Source of the DNA: Thiobacillus sp. | GTDB taxonomy: Bacteria; Pseudomonadota; Gammaproteobacteria; Burkholderiales; Thiobacillaceae | Length of the DNA: 64,000 nt | Direction of reading: 5' to 3' | Assembly: GCA_030679915.1 (NCBI GenBank) | Contig: JAUXRY010000015.1 | Location: 1-64,000 of the forward strand | In this document: positions 14,758 to 23,277 of the stretch, piece by piece | Position numbering within the stretch: the stretch's first letter is position 1 | Layout: each line of letters begins with the position of its first letter | The notes under the pieces: generated by a model | What the model was told of the DNA's origin: nothing | Seen by the model: only the letters and a program-made list of their open reading frames with translations | The model's database searches: none | Translations under genes and position numbers: made by a program

Positions 14758-16083
14758 TCACTTCCCCGTGTCGGGCACAAACCTCAGCACGTTGCCGTTG
14801 ATGCAATAGCGCTTGTGGGTGGGCGCGGGGCCGTCTTCGAAGACGTGGCCGAGGTGGATGCCAGAGCTGGCGCTCCGCACTTCCACTCGCGTCATGCCGA
14901 GCATCCGGTCTTCGTGAAGTTTGATGGCACCGTCCACCGGGTTGAAGAAGCTGGGCCAGCCGGTGCCGCTTTCGAACTTGGTGTCGCTGCGGAACAAGGG
15001 CGCGCCGGTGATGGGGTCGACAAAGGTGCCGGGGCGTTTTTCGTCGAGGTGTGATCCGGTACCGGCGCGTTCGGTGCCTTGGTCAAAAGCGATATGTTGT
15101 TGAGCGGGGCTCAGCAGACGATAGCCGAGCCATTTCCAGAAGTCAGCCTGGTTGCTGTATCCGGTGTAGCGCGAGACTTCGCGGCCGCGCTCGAACAGAA
15201 CAATGGTGGGGGTGGCGAACAGGCTTTTTCCCAGTTCCCAGCCAGTGGGGACGTTGGGGTTGAGCGTGCTGATGATAGGCACGGGCGACTGCCAGCGGTC
15301 GAGCACCTCGGCTTTGAACTGTTTGCAGAACGCGCATTCCTCTGCTTCAAACACCACCAGTTGCCGCTCAAAGGCGAGGGCTTTGCCATCCAGGCGGGGG
15401 GCTGTTGGGGTGTGGGCAGCGCTGGTTGAGCCAGGGTATTTCACGCCGGTGCCGCCCAGGCCGCAATAGCCTTGTGGGTTTTTCTTGAGATAGTCCTGAT
15501 GGTCGGTTTCGGCGGGAAAGTATTTTTCTAGTGGCGCGATATCGGTGGTGATAGTGCCCAGCCCGCCTTTCGTTAGCGCCTGCTGGTAGGCCACGCGGGT
15601 TTTCTGGGCGATTTCACTTTGTGCCGGGCCATGAGTGTAGATGGCGCTGCGGTAGTTGGTGCCGACGTCGTTGCCCTGGCGGTCACCCTGGGTGGGGTTG
15701 TGGCTTTCCCAAAATTTGATCAGCACGGTTTCGAGCGTGGTTTTGGCGGGGTCAAACGTCACCTTGACGACTTCGGCATGGTTGCGCTGGCTGGTTTTTC
15801 CTTTTTTTACGGCGCGCTCATGGGCGAGCACGGCCTGGTAATTTCCCGCGATGTCGCCATTGGCATAGCCGCTTTCCACGTCGACCACGCCCGCCACTTC
15901 TGACATGCGCTTTTCAGCGCCCCAGAAACACCCCATACCCAACACGATGGAGTCGAGTTGGGTATTCGGGTTGCTGAATTCCGGTTTGGCCGGCGCTGCG
16001 GGGGTTTCCTTGGCGCAGGCGCTCACGAGCAGGCCCAGGCTGAGGGTGAGAAGAAGCGCTTGTAAGCTGCGGGTTGAAAACAT
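14758..16083 (-). CDS. MsrA - thioredoxin-like - MsrB fusion lipoprotein
   Basis: This roughly 440-residue protein repairs oxidised methionine. From ATG 16083 it starts with a lipoprotein signal (SLQALLLTLSLGLLVSAC). MsrA follows with the catalytic GMGCFWG. Next comes a thioredoxin-like segment with CAFC and the cis-proline stretch FATPTIVLF. MsrB ends it, with SGTGWPSF and the catalytic cysteine in RYCINGNVLRF. The usual zinc-binding CxxC of MsrB is absent (FVDPITGAPLF). Neisserial PilB has the same modules with thioredoxin first. Upstream in-frame starts at 16113 and 16203 would place residues before the signal and are less likely. It is probably anchored facing the periplasm. Confidence 0.88.
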   Translation of the reverse strand: MFSTRSLQALLLTLSLGLLVSACAKETPAAPAKPEFSNPNTQLDSIVLGMGCFWGAEKRMSEVAGVVDVESGYANGDIAGNYQAVLAHERAVKKGKTSQRNHAEVVKVTFDPAKTTLETVLIKFWESHNPTQGDRQGNDVGTNYRSAIYTHGPAQSEIAQKTRVAYQQALTKGGLGTITTDIAPLEKYFPAETDHQDYLKKNPQGYCGLGGTGVKYPGSTSAAHTPTAPRLDGKALAFERQLVVFEAEECAFCKQFKAEVLDRWQSPVPIISTLNPNVPTGWELGKSLFATPTIVLFERGREVSRYTGYSNQADFWKWLGYRLLSPAQQHIAFDQGTERAGTGSHLDEKRPGTFVDPITGAPLFRSDTKFESGTGWPSFFNPVDGAIKLHEDRMLGMTRVEVRSASSGIHLGHVFEDGPAPTHKRYCINGNVLRFVPDTGK

Positions 16084-16351
16084 GGGTTTAGGCTCGGTTG
16101 GATTGCTGTTCATTATTATGGGGTATGGGTTTCGCTTGCTGCCACACACCGTGGTTATGGCTTGGTCGTAGATAGAGGCGATTCCTGACAAAAAGTTTTG
16201 CAAGGGTGGGCGCTGTAGGCACGTTATGGATCAATCGCGGGCCAATCTGCCCGCTTCGAATTAGAATTCGTAGACTGCACGTTAATCATTCCGTAAATAT
16301 CAAGCGCCTGATTTGAAGGGGCGCAGGCCCGAACACAATCCAGGGAACCGT

Positions 16352-17185
16352 ATGGCTCGTCGCAAACAAAGTCGTTTTGATAAATCACTTGCGCTTATCA
16401 GCAAGATGCCTTGGTGGGCGGGGGTCATGTTCGCGCTGGCTACCTATTTGTTGCTGCATAGCGTGGTCACCCGCGAGATAACGGCAGTGTCGCAACCGGG
16501 AATAATGGGCGGTGCAGTGAGTCCGGCATTACTGAATTTGCTCGCTACCTTGGGCCAGTATCTGTTACCAGTCATTTTTTTGCTGGGCGCGGCGGCGTCG
16601 ACTTACGAGCGTTCCAGGCGTGAGGAAAATCCAGGTGGTGCAGCAACCCACGCAGAGTGGGGTGCGCTAAACGCAATGACCTGGCGGCAGTTTGAAACCG
16701 TGGTGGGCGAATCATTTCGGCGCAAGGGTTATTTGGTAACCAAGACGGCCGGCGGCTCCGATAGCGATTTTAATCTGGTCTTGAAACAACAGGGCAAGAC
16801 CTTTCTGGTGCAATGCAAACAGTGGCGCGCCATCAAGGTGGGCGTCAACACGGTACGTGAGCTCAATGTGGTGATGACAGCCCAGGGGGCCAATGGTGGG
16901 TTTGTGGTGACATCTGGCCTGTTTACCGATGAGGCGCAGGCGTTTGCCCGCAACCATCACATCGAGTTGCTGGATGGCAAGGCGCTTCATGCACTGATAC
17001 ATGGGGTGACAGTACCCGACAAAGCTGGCTTGGGCCCGCTTATCGCGGTGACGTCGGGCGCACCGTTCTGCCCTGAATGCCAAGGCCGAATGAGCTTGCG
17101 CAAAGCCAAACGTGGCAAGCATGCTGGCAAGACGTATTGGTGTTGCATGCGGTATCCGGATTGCAAAGGCAGACGCAGGGTCTGA
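16352..17185 (+). CDS. Membrane-anchored Mrr-type restriction endonuclease domain protein with zinc ribbon
   Basis: The 277-residue protein starts with two hydrophobic helices (PWWAGVMFALATYLLLHSVV and LATLGQYLLPVIFLLGAAA). An Mrr-like nuclease domain follows: TWRQFETVVGESFRRKGYLV, then SDSDFNLVL and FLVQCKQW. This gives the D-(E/Q)xK catalytic motif as Asp and Gln-x-Lys. The C-terminus has a topoisomerase-type zinc ribbon (CPECQGRMSLRK, then WCCMRYPDCKGRR). The family cleaves DNA or processes nucleic acids near the membrane. I chose ATG 16352 over 16313 because the basic N-terminus MARRKQSRFDK fits membrane anchoring. Confidence 0.8.
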   Translation: MARRKQSRFDKSLALISKMPWWAGVMFALATYLLLHSVVTREITAVSQPGIMGGAVSPALLNLLATLGQYLLPVIFLLGAAASTYERSRREENPGGAATHAEWGALNAMTWRQFETVVGESFRRKGYLVTKTAGGSDSDFNLVLKQQGKTFLVQCKQWRAIKVGVNTVRELNVVMTAQGANGGFVVTSGLFTDEAQAFARNHHIELLDGKALHALIHGVTVPDKAGLGPLIAVTSGAPFCPECQGRMSLRKAKRGKHAGKTYWCCMRYPDCKGRRRV

Positions 17186-17215
17186 TTGGTCTAGGCCAGG
17201 CCGACAAGGTTAATC

Positions 17216-17767
17216 ATGGGGTTATCGACAGACATGGAGACACCGAACTTGCGCGATTTGTCGAGCCAGTTTCCCCGTCATGGCCGGATCGACGCCATCT
17301 TTCTGCGTCCCCAGCGACGAGGCGAGGTGCAGTCGGTGGAACAGGCCTTGGCGATTGCCGCGTGCGGGCTGGAGGGGGATCACTACGCAAGCCCCTCGCG
17401 CAACCGCGTGGAAGGAGGCGCGCGACAAATCACCCTGATCCAGGCCGAGCATCTTCCGCTGTTGGCCGCATTGACGGGACAGCCCCGTATTGACGCAGCC
17501 GGGTTGCGTCGCAATCTGGTGGTGTCGGGGCTCAATCTGTTGGCGGCGCATGCCTTGTTTCGTGATCAGTCTCTGGTGCTGCGGATCGGCGCCGAGGTGA
17601 CGCTGGAGGTGACAGGTCATTGCGCACCCTGCTCGCGCATGGAAGCGGTTTTGGGGCTGGGTGGTTATAACGCCATGCGGGGTCATGGCGGCGTCAATGC
17701 ACGCATTCTGGTCGGTGGTTTCATTCGCTTGAACGACGAGCTACGTTGCGAGTTTAGGGCGCTGTGA
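17216..17767 (+). CDS. MOSC-domain protein
   Basis: The 183-residue protein is a MOSC (molybdenum cofactor sulfurase C-terminal) domain: [20 protein letters not shown], then [33 protein letters not shown] and [10 protein letters not shown] with the conserved cysteine. Such proteins handle sulfur delivery to the molybdenum cofactor or reductive detoxification of N-hydroxylated compounds. ATG 17216 has AAGG eight bases upstream; ATG 17234 is an alternative. It stands alone after the nuclease gene. Confidence 0.85.
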   Translation: MGLSTDMETPNLRDLSSQFPRHGRIDAIFLRPQRRGEVQSVEQALAIAACGLEGDHYASPSRNRVEGGARQITLIQAEHLPLLAALTGQPRIDAAGLRRNLVVSGLNLLAAHALFRDQSLVLRIGAEVTLEVTGHCAPCSRMEAVLGLGGYNAMRGHGGVNARILVGGFIRLNDELRCEFRAL

Positions 17768-17882
17768 TGCGGTTGTTTCAAAAGCTTAGCGTGGATTCTT
17801 GATGCTGAGTATGATCCATCTGCTGGCTGATCTCATGTTCGCATCAGGTGCTTTTTGGCGTATTTACATTCAGGGAGATCGT

Positions 17883-18125
17883 ATGAAAATCGGATTATTG
17901 ATGATGCCTTTTGTGTGTGCGGTCAGTGTGGCCATGGCAGCGGGCGAAGGGGAACCGGCCATGGCACTCGAACCCAGCGGCGCAGCGCATGGTGTATCCC
18001 CCGCCCATTACCGCGTGGTCAATAGCAAGAGGAAAGTATTGCCCAGTGGGGATATGCGTCAATGCCTGGAATTGAAAACAGGCAAGGACATCATTCGCTG
18101 TTCGGAAACACGCCGCCAAAAATAA
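17883..18125 (+). CDS. Small exported protein of unknown function
   Basis: The 80-residue product has a signal peptide (KIGLLMMPFVCAVSVAMA, cleavage after AMA) and a mature part with two cysteines (MRQCLELKTGKDIIRCSE) spaced 15 apart that could form a disulfide. I do not recognise the family. GGGAGAT lies seven bases before the ATG, which supports the start over upstream in-frame ATG codons. Short soluble periplasmic protein is the most that can be said. Confidence 0.6.
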   Translation: MKIGLLMMPFVCAVSVAMAAGEGEPAMALEPSGAAHGVSPAHYRVVNSKRKVLPSGDMRQCLELKTGKDIIRCSETRRQK

Positions 18126-18332
18126 GTGCAAGCGGTATTTCGCGCGCTATTTTTAAACAAAAACTGACCCTTAGTGACGGATTTCTTTGCATGTTCAAGC
18201 GCCTGAACTTCTAATGTATTGTTTTAAATGCTTAAGGTCTTATAGTAGAAAAGTTGCTTGGAGAATGTCGGTGCGCAAAGACGTACCCATTTGCAGAAAA
18301 CAATCTTATAAAACAATCCCGGAGGGGGAGCC

Positions 18333-19214
18333 ATGAAATTCAATGAGAAACAGATCGCGCTCGCAATTGTTGCAGCGCTAGGCAGTACATCCGCACTTGC
18401 TTTGGTGGGCGGCAGTATCGATCCAAATACAGCGGATTCACCTTGGGCCGGAGTGGGTTCAATCACGATTAATGGCGGCATTTTTTCTGGGGTGATGCTG
18501 GATAGCACACATGTGCTGACCGCCGCACACGTGGTGGCAGGGCAGGTGAATACGGCCGGAGATGTCAGTTTTTCGCTCAATGCGGGTGTTAACTCGCAGA
18601 CGCTAACCGCCTCTGCAATCAGCGTCTTCACGGGTTATACCGGGACCACACCAGGCGCTGACTTTTTCTGGCACGATGACTTGGCGGTCGTTACTTTGAA
18701 CGCTCCGATTACCGGGGTAGTGGGATACGACCTGTATGACGCCAGCTTGAGTGGCCAGACGATTACCCTGGTTGGGTATGGCGGAACCGGAGCCACAGTC
18801 AAAAAAGTAGGGCAGAACGTTGTTGACTGGGTGCTGAATGACGATGACAGTAACAACCCCAAAAATACAATCGAAGAAGTCTATGTTTTCGATTTTGACG
18901 GTCCCGACGCAAGCTCCAATTCGTATGGTGGCGGCACACTGGGTGAGGGAATCGAAGCCGGGTATACCGGTGGTGATTCGGGTGGCCCGGTGTTTGTTTC
19001 CGTCGGTGGACAATGGCAAATCGCGGGCATAGCCAACTTCAACGGTACGTCGAATACAGGCGGTCCTATCGGGGGCGGCACGATCGTGTCGTCCTATATT
19101 CCCTGGATTCAAGAGCAGATGGCTGCACCCGTGCCTGAGCCCCGCACCTGGGCGATGCTGTTGGTGGGGCTGGGACTGGTAGGTGCCGCGGTGCGTGGCA
19201 GAGCCAAGGCTTAG
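18333..19214 (+). CDS. Secreted trypsin-like serine protease with PEP-CTERM anchor
   Basis: The 293-residue protein has a signal peptide ending ALA-LVGG, so removal may create a trypsin-like new N-terminus. The catalytic triad is in VLTAAHVV (His), DDLAVVTL (Asp) and GGDSGGPV (Ser). It ends with the exosortase sorting signal VPEPRTWAMLLVGLGLVGAA and a basic tail. PEP-CTERM proteins are processed by exosortase/archaeosortase-type enzymes and linked to exopolysaccharide; manC for polysaccharide precursors lies 4 kb away. GGAGGGGGAG before the ATG is a very strong ribosome site. Confidence 0.88.
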   Translation: MKFNEKQIALAIVAALGSTSALALVGGSIDPNTADSPWAGVGSITINGGIFSGVMLDSTHVLTAAHVVAGQVNTAGDVSFSLNAGVNSQTLTASAISVFTGYTGTTPGADFFWHDDLAVVTLNAPITGVVGYDLYDASLSGQTITLVGYGGTGATVKKVGQNVVDWVLNDDDSNNPKNTIEEVYVFDFDGPDASSNSYGGGTLGEGIEAGYTGGDSGGPVFVSVGGQWQIAGIANFNGTSNTGGPIGGGTIVSSYIPWIQEQMAAPVPEPRTWAMLLVGLGLVGAAVRGRAKA

Positions 19215-19236
19215 TTTCGCAGCGCCCGTGGTTACG

Positions 19237-19274
19237 GGCGACCCCGGACATAGGTTGAAGAAACCGGGGTCGCC
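19237..19274 (+). terminator. Hairpin after the protease gene
   Basis: GGCGACCCCGG (19237-19247) and CCGGGGTCGCC (19264-19274) form a perfect 11-base-pair GC-rich stem with a 16-base loop, 23 bases after the stop codon. No clear T run follows (TTGATC). Probable terminator or mRNA-stabilising stem. The rest of the gap to clpS shows no gene. Confidence 0.6.
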
Positions 19275-19463
19275 TTGATCCAAGACGTTGATTAAGTATT
19301 TGTTTCGCGATTGCGGTCCTCAGGCAAGCGCACTTATCCCCAGTAAACACGTGGCCGGTAGCCGCTTTTCAGCAGGATTGTCGCTGCCGGTTAATGTGTC
19401 CTGACCCACTTTATTTTTTAGCCCTACTTCTGGCAGGCTTGAAAAATCCCTACATCACTTCAA

Positions 19464-19489
19464 AATAAGGCCTGTAAACAGGGCTTATT
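19464..19489 (+). promoter_or_regulatory. Stem-loop just before clpS
   Basis: AATAAGGCCTGT (19464-19475) and ACAGGGCTTATT (19478-19489) pair with one mismatch, six bases before the clpS ATG. The stem covers the place where a ribosome site would lie, so folding may limit ClpS translation, for example in a temperature-dependent way. Confidence 0.4.
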
Positions 19490-19495
19490 CGGGCT

Positions 19496-19804
19496 ATGGC
19501 AACCAAGAAAGAAAGCAGTACCCTACTGGAACCGGTCGCGGCTAAAGTCAAGCCGCCGCCCTTGTTCAAGGTTTTGCTGCTGAATGACGACTACACCCCG
19601 ATGGAATTCGTGGTGCTGGTCCTTAAAAAGTTTTTCGGCATCGACCAAGAACGGGCGACACAAATCATGCTCAAAGTGCATACTGAGGGTGTTGGCGTGT
19701 GTGGGGTCTATCCTAGAGATATCGCTCATACCAAGGTAGAGCAGGTCATAGATTTCGCACGGCAGCATCAGCATCCGCTGCAATGCACGATGGAGGAAAG
19801 TTAG
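19496..19804 (+). CDS. clpS: ATP-dependent Clp protease adaptor ClpS
   Basis: The 102-residue protein is the N-end-rule adaptor that delivers substrates with destabilising N-terminal residues to ClpA. The conserved core is [19 protein letters not shown] with the Asn-Asp pair that holds the substrate alpha-amino group, then [19 protein letters not shown]. The N-terminal 20 residues are the flexible entry segment. It ends one base before clpA, the usual pairing. Confidence 0.97.
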   Translation: MATKKESSTLLEPVAAKVKPPPLFKVLLLNDDYTPMEFVVLVLKKFFGIDQERATQIMLKVHTEGVGVCGVYPRDIAHTKVEQVIDFARQHQHPLQCTMEES

Positions 19805-22063
19805 ATGATTGCCCAAGAACTCGAAGTTACGCTGCACATGGCGTTCATGGACGCGCGACAGAAGCGCCACGAATTTATTTCGGTGGAACATCTGCTGTTG
19901 GCGATGCTGGACAATCCCTCCGCTATTGAAGTGTTGCGCGCCTGCGGTGCCAACATCGAGACCATGCGTGAGCAACTTGCCAAGTTTATCGAGGAGCACA
20001 CGCCCAGAGTGGAAGGTGAGGGCGATAGCGAAATCGACACACAGCCCACACTCGGCTTTCAGCGGGTGATTCAGCGCGCAATCCTGCACGTGCAGTCATC
20101 AGGAAAAAAAGAAGTGACCGGTGCCAATGTGCTGGTAGCGGTGTTTGGCGAAAAAGATTCGCATGCCGTGTATTTCCTGGGCCAGCAGGGCGTGACCCGG
20201 CTCGATATCGTCAATTTCATTTCCCACGGCATCACCAAAACCCCACAAAGTGAGCCGCTACGCTCGGATGAGACAACCGAAACGAGCACGGAGTCTCCTG
20301 CGACTTCACCGCTGGACAGCTTTGCGCAGAACCTGAACACACAAGCCTTGGCAGGCAAGATCGACCCGCTGATCGGGCGCGACCAGGAACTGACACGCGT
20401 GATCCAGACCTTGTGCCGTCGGCGCAAGAACAATCCGCTGCTGGTGGGTGAAGCGGGCGTGGGTAAAACCGCCATTGCCGAAGGCTTGGCGCGCCGCATT
20501 ATTGAAGGAACGGTGCCCGAAATCCTTGAAGGAAGCATCGTTTATTCGCTGGACATGGGCGCGTTGCTGGCCGGAACCAAATACCGGGGCGACTTTGAGC
20601 AACGCCTGAAAGGCGTGCTGAAGCAGTTGGCCGAGAGCCCCAATGCCATTCTGTTCATCGATGAAATCCACACCCTGATTGGCGCAGGTGCGGCCTCGGG
20701 TGGCACGCTCGATGCCTCCAATCTGCTGAAGCCGGCGCTGTCATCCGGGCAGCTGCGCTGTATTGGCGCGACGACGTATACCGAATATCGCGGCATTTTC
20801 GAGAAAGACCATGCTTTGTCACGACGCTTCCAGAAGGTGGACGTGCCTGAGCCGTCTGTCAGCGAAACCGTTGAGATCCTGCGCGGCCTTAAAACCCGGT
20901 TCGAAGACCACCACGGCGTTAAATACACCGCGGCAGCCTTGACCACTGCGGCAACGTTGTCGGCGCGTTATATCAATGACCGCCATCTGCCCGACAAGGC
21001 GATTGATGTGATCGACGAGGCGGGTGCAGCGCAGCGCATTTTGCCAAAGTCCAAGCAGCGGAAAACCATTACGCCCCGCGAGATCGAAGACATTATTGCC
21101 AAGATTGCGCGTATCCCGCCCAAGACGGTTTCGTCCGACGACAGGAGTTCGCTTAAAACATTGGACCGTGACCTTAAAGCGGTGGTGTACGGGCAGGACA
21201 AGGCGATTGAAGCGCTGGCAACAGCGATCAAGATGTCGCGCAGCGGTTTGGGTGATCCGCAAAAGCCAATTGGAAACTTCCTGTTCTCAGGTCCGACCGG
21301 CGTGGGAAAAACCGAAGTCGCACGCCAGTTGGCCTATGTGTTGGGGGTTGAACTGATTCGCTTTGACATGTCCGAGTACATGGAGCGTCACGCGGTGTCA
21401 CGTCTGATTGGTGCACCTCCGGGTTATGTGGGATTCGACCAGGGCGGATTGCTGACAGAGGCGGTAACCAAACACCCTTATGCCGTGATTTTACTGGATG
21501 AAGTTGAGAAGGCGCACCCGGATATTTTCAACGTGCTGTTGCAGGTGATGGATCACGGCACGCTGACCGATACGAATGGTCGCAAGGCCGATTTCCGCAA
21601 CGTGGTGCTGGTGATGACCACGAACGCGGGCGCTGAAATGCTCAACAAATCCAACATCGGATTCTCCAATTCGCGTGAAAGTGGCGATGAGATGGGTGAA
21701 ATCAAACGCATGTTTACTCCGGAGTTCCGTAACCGCCTGGACGCGATCATTCCCTTCGCCTCTTTGACTGAACCAGTGATTTTGCAAGTTGTGGATAAAT
21801 TCCTGATGCAGCTGGAAGAGCAATTGCATGAGAAAAAAGTTGAAGCCGTCTTTACCGATGAGCTCAAGGCTTATCTCGCCAAGCATGGCTTCGATCCATT
21901 AATGGGTGCCCGACCCATGGCGCGCCTGATCCAGGACACGATCCGTAAGGCGCTGGCAGACGAGCTGCTTTTCGGCAAGCTGGCGAATGGCGGGCGTGTA
22001 ACCATTGCAATGGGTGCCGATGACAAAGTTTCACTGGAGTTTGAAGAAGCGGTGCCCGCGTAA
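19805..22063 (+). CDS. clpA: ATP-dependent Clp protease ATP-binding subunit ClpA
   Basis: The 752-residue AAA+ unfoldase feeds substrates to ClpP. It has an N-domain (residues 1-145) that docks ClpS, and two ATPase modules with Walker A sequences GEAGVGKTAIAE and GPTGVGKTEVAR and Walker B sequences ILFIDEIHTL and VILLDEVEKA. Length and domain order are those of ClpA, not ClpB (no long middle coiled coil). It starts immediately after the clpS stop, so the two are cotranscribed. Confidence 0.97.
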   Translation: MIAQELEVTLHMAFMDARQKRHEFISVEHLLLAMLDNPSAIEVLRACGANIETMREQLAKFIEEHTPRVEGEGDSEIDTQPTLGFQRVIQRAILHVQSSGKKEVTGANVLVAVFGEKDSHAVYFLGQQGVTRLDIVNFISHGITKTPQSEPLRSDETTETSTESPATSPLDSFAQNLNTQALAGKIDPLIGRDQELTRVIQTLCRRRKNNPLLVGEAGVGKTAIAEGLARRIIEGTVPEILEGSIVYSLDMGALLAGTKYRGDFEQRLKGVLKQLAESPNAILFIDEIHTLIGAGAASGGTLDASNLLKPALSSGQLRCIGATTYTEYRGIFEKDHALSRRFQKVDVPEPSVSETVEILRGLKTRFEDHHGVKYTAAALTTAATLSARYINDRHLPDKAIDVIDEAGAAQRILPKSKQRKTITPREIEDIIAKIARIPPKTVSSDDRSSLKTLDRDLKAVVYGQDKAIEALATAIKMSRSGLGDPQKPIGNFLFSGPTGVGKTEVARQLAYVLGVELIRFDMSEYMERHAVSRLIGAPPGYVGFDQGGLLTEAVTKHPYAVILLDEVEKAHPDIFNVLLQVMDHGTLTDTNGRKADFRNVVLVMTTNAGAEMLNKSNIGFSNSRESGDEMGEIKRMFTPEFRNRLDAIIPFASLTEPVILQVVDKFLMQLEEQLHEKKVEAVFTDELKAYLAKHGFDPLMGARPMARLIQDTIRKALADELLFGKLANGGRVTIAMGADDKVSLEFEEAVPA

Positions 22064-22221
22064 TTCTTGGTAAAGATTCGTTCATCCTTGGCCGTTAGTG
22101 TTCATAACGTCTAGTGCCAATTCGTACTGGTTTCCTTTAAGCCTGTTTCCTGGATAAACAGGATCTTGAAGAATAACTGGATGTGCACAGGCAAGTGAAC
22201 TTACTAACGCTTGGAGTTGCG

Positions 22222-22767
22222 ATGAAATCTGATTTACTAGTACTGGTGGTTGTTGCTTCTTTTTCCAGCATGCTTTCCTTGAATGTTTACGCTGCGGAAG
22301 CTGACGACAGCTTGGCTGCTGCAGGAGAACGTATTCGTCAGACCGGGGCTCAGCTTCAGGCTGATATTAAGAAAGCACGTGAGCAGCTAGAAGCAAAAGA
22401 GGCCAGAGAAGCCATAGAGCGCAAGCGCGAAGCTGAGCGTGCACGTCAGCAGGCAATCACGGAAGAAAAACAGCGGCAAGCCCAGGAAGCTGCCCAGGCA
22501 CGTGCCCGCCGGGATGAGGCGGCACGAGTTGAGCAAGCAGAACGATTACGTCAGCAACTTGCTGAAAAAGCAGAGCGTGAGAAAAAGCTTCAGGCTGAAA
22601 AAGCAGAGCACGATAAGAAGCTGTTGGCAGAGAAGGCGCTACGCGAAAAGAGTCGCGTACTCACCAAGGAAGAAGAGGCCGCTAATCGGTTGGCTGCCAA
22701 GGCAAGAGCGATTGAGGCACTTAAGCAAATTCGTGCAACCAACACCATGAAATCGTTTGTTGATTAA
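22222..22767 (+). CDS. Exported coiled-coil protein of unknown function
   Basis: The 181-residue protein has a signal peptide (cleavage after VYA) and then an almost continuous charged helix rich in Glu, Lys, Arg, Ala and Gln from about residue 30 to 165. This predicts a long periplasmic coiled coil similar in composition to the TolA linker, but no TolA domains are present. I chose ATG 22222 because it fits the signal peptide and has TTGGAG upstream; ATG 22183 would add 13 residues. It is monocistronic, ended by the terminator at 22843. Confidence 0.6.
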   Translation: MKSDLLVLVVVASFSSMLSLNVYAAEADDSLAAAGERIRQTGAQLQADIKKAREQLEAKEAREAIERKREAERARQQAITEEKQRQAQEAAQARARRDEAARVEQAERLRQQLAEKAEREKKLQAEKAEHDKKLLAEKALREKSRVLTKEEEAANRLAAKARAIEALKQIRATNTMKSFVD

Positions 22768-22842
22768 TTTGACACATTGCGGCTTGATCTCCTGATGACG
22801 GGAAATCAAAGCGCGTTCAACTCAATATATTGATACCTTCTG

Positions 22843-22873
22843 AAGAGCCTGCGGTTTTCCGTGGGCTCTTTTC
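22843..22873 (+). terminator. Rho-independent terminator
   Basis: AAGAGCC (22843-22849) pairs with GGCTCTT (22864-22870), with an inner CGG/CCG pairing around TTTT, and runs into TTTTCG. It ends the coiled-coil gene transcript. Confidence 0.85.
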
Positions 22874-22917
22874 GTTCCAGTCTCCATTTTTTTGGTTGAA
22901 CGTTTGGAGACCCGGCA

Positions 22918-23010
22918 ATAAAAAGCGGCGCCAAAGGCGCCGCGAAAAACCCGGTGTGGCAGGAGGAGAGCGCCTGGGGTTAGACCCCATACCGGGAGTA
23001 TCTACAAGGG
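22918..23010 (-). ncRNA. Candidate small RNA with an exposed anti-Shine-Dalgarno loop
   Basis: On the minus strand a 6-base-pair stem CCCGGT/ACCGGG (outer arms 22991-22996 and 22950-22955) encloses a perfect hairpin TGGGGT-CTA-ACCCCA (22975-22989). It also encloses an unpaired stretch containing CTCTCCTCCT (22961-22970), complementary to ribosome-binding sites. A perfect terminator follows: GCGGCGCC-TTT-GGCGCCGC, then TTTTTA (22943 down to 22919). A weak promoter (TTGATA at 23045-23040, 17 bases, TTAAGT) would give an RNA of about 93 bases. This resembles, from memory, the betaproteobacterial toxic small RNA family that carries anti-SD motifs. No gene on the minus strand would otherwise need this terminator. 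Confidence 0.6.
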
Positions 23011-23277
23011 AAATCTACTTAAGCCGTAAGTATTACCACTATCAACGGCGCCATTTCAACTTTCTTTAATTTAATGATAGACGTTAGAAACTGACTTGTT
23101 GGGTAAGGAGGAATCTCGCATCTCAATGAGACAGTAGAAAATTCGAAATATTCTAAAGTTTGAAGGATTAAGCGACTGAATCCAGTCGTGGATACCCCAC
23201 ACATTAGGGAAACGTGTATGGTTTGGTCTGGGGATACTCTAAATCGACGTGATTACACATTAAAAAACACTTTCGAC

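Noticed and set aside
19430-19470. Sigma-32 heat-shock promoter before clpS
   Set aside because: CTTGAAA is present near 19438 but no CCCCATNT-like -10 lies at the right distance.
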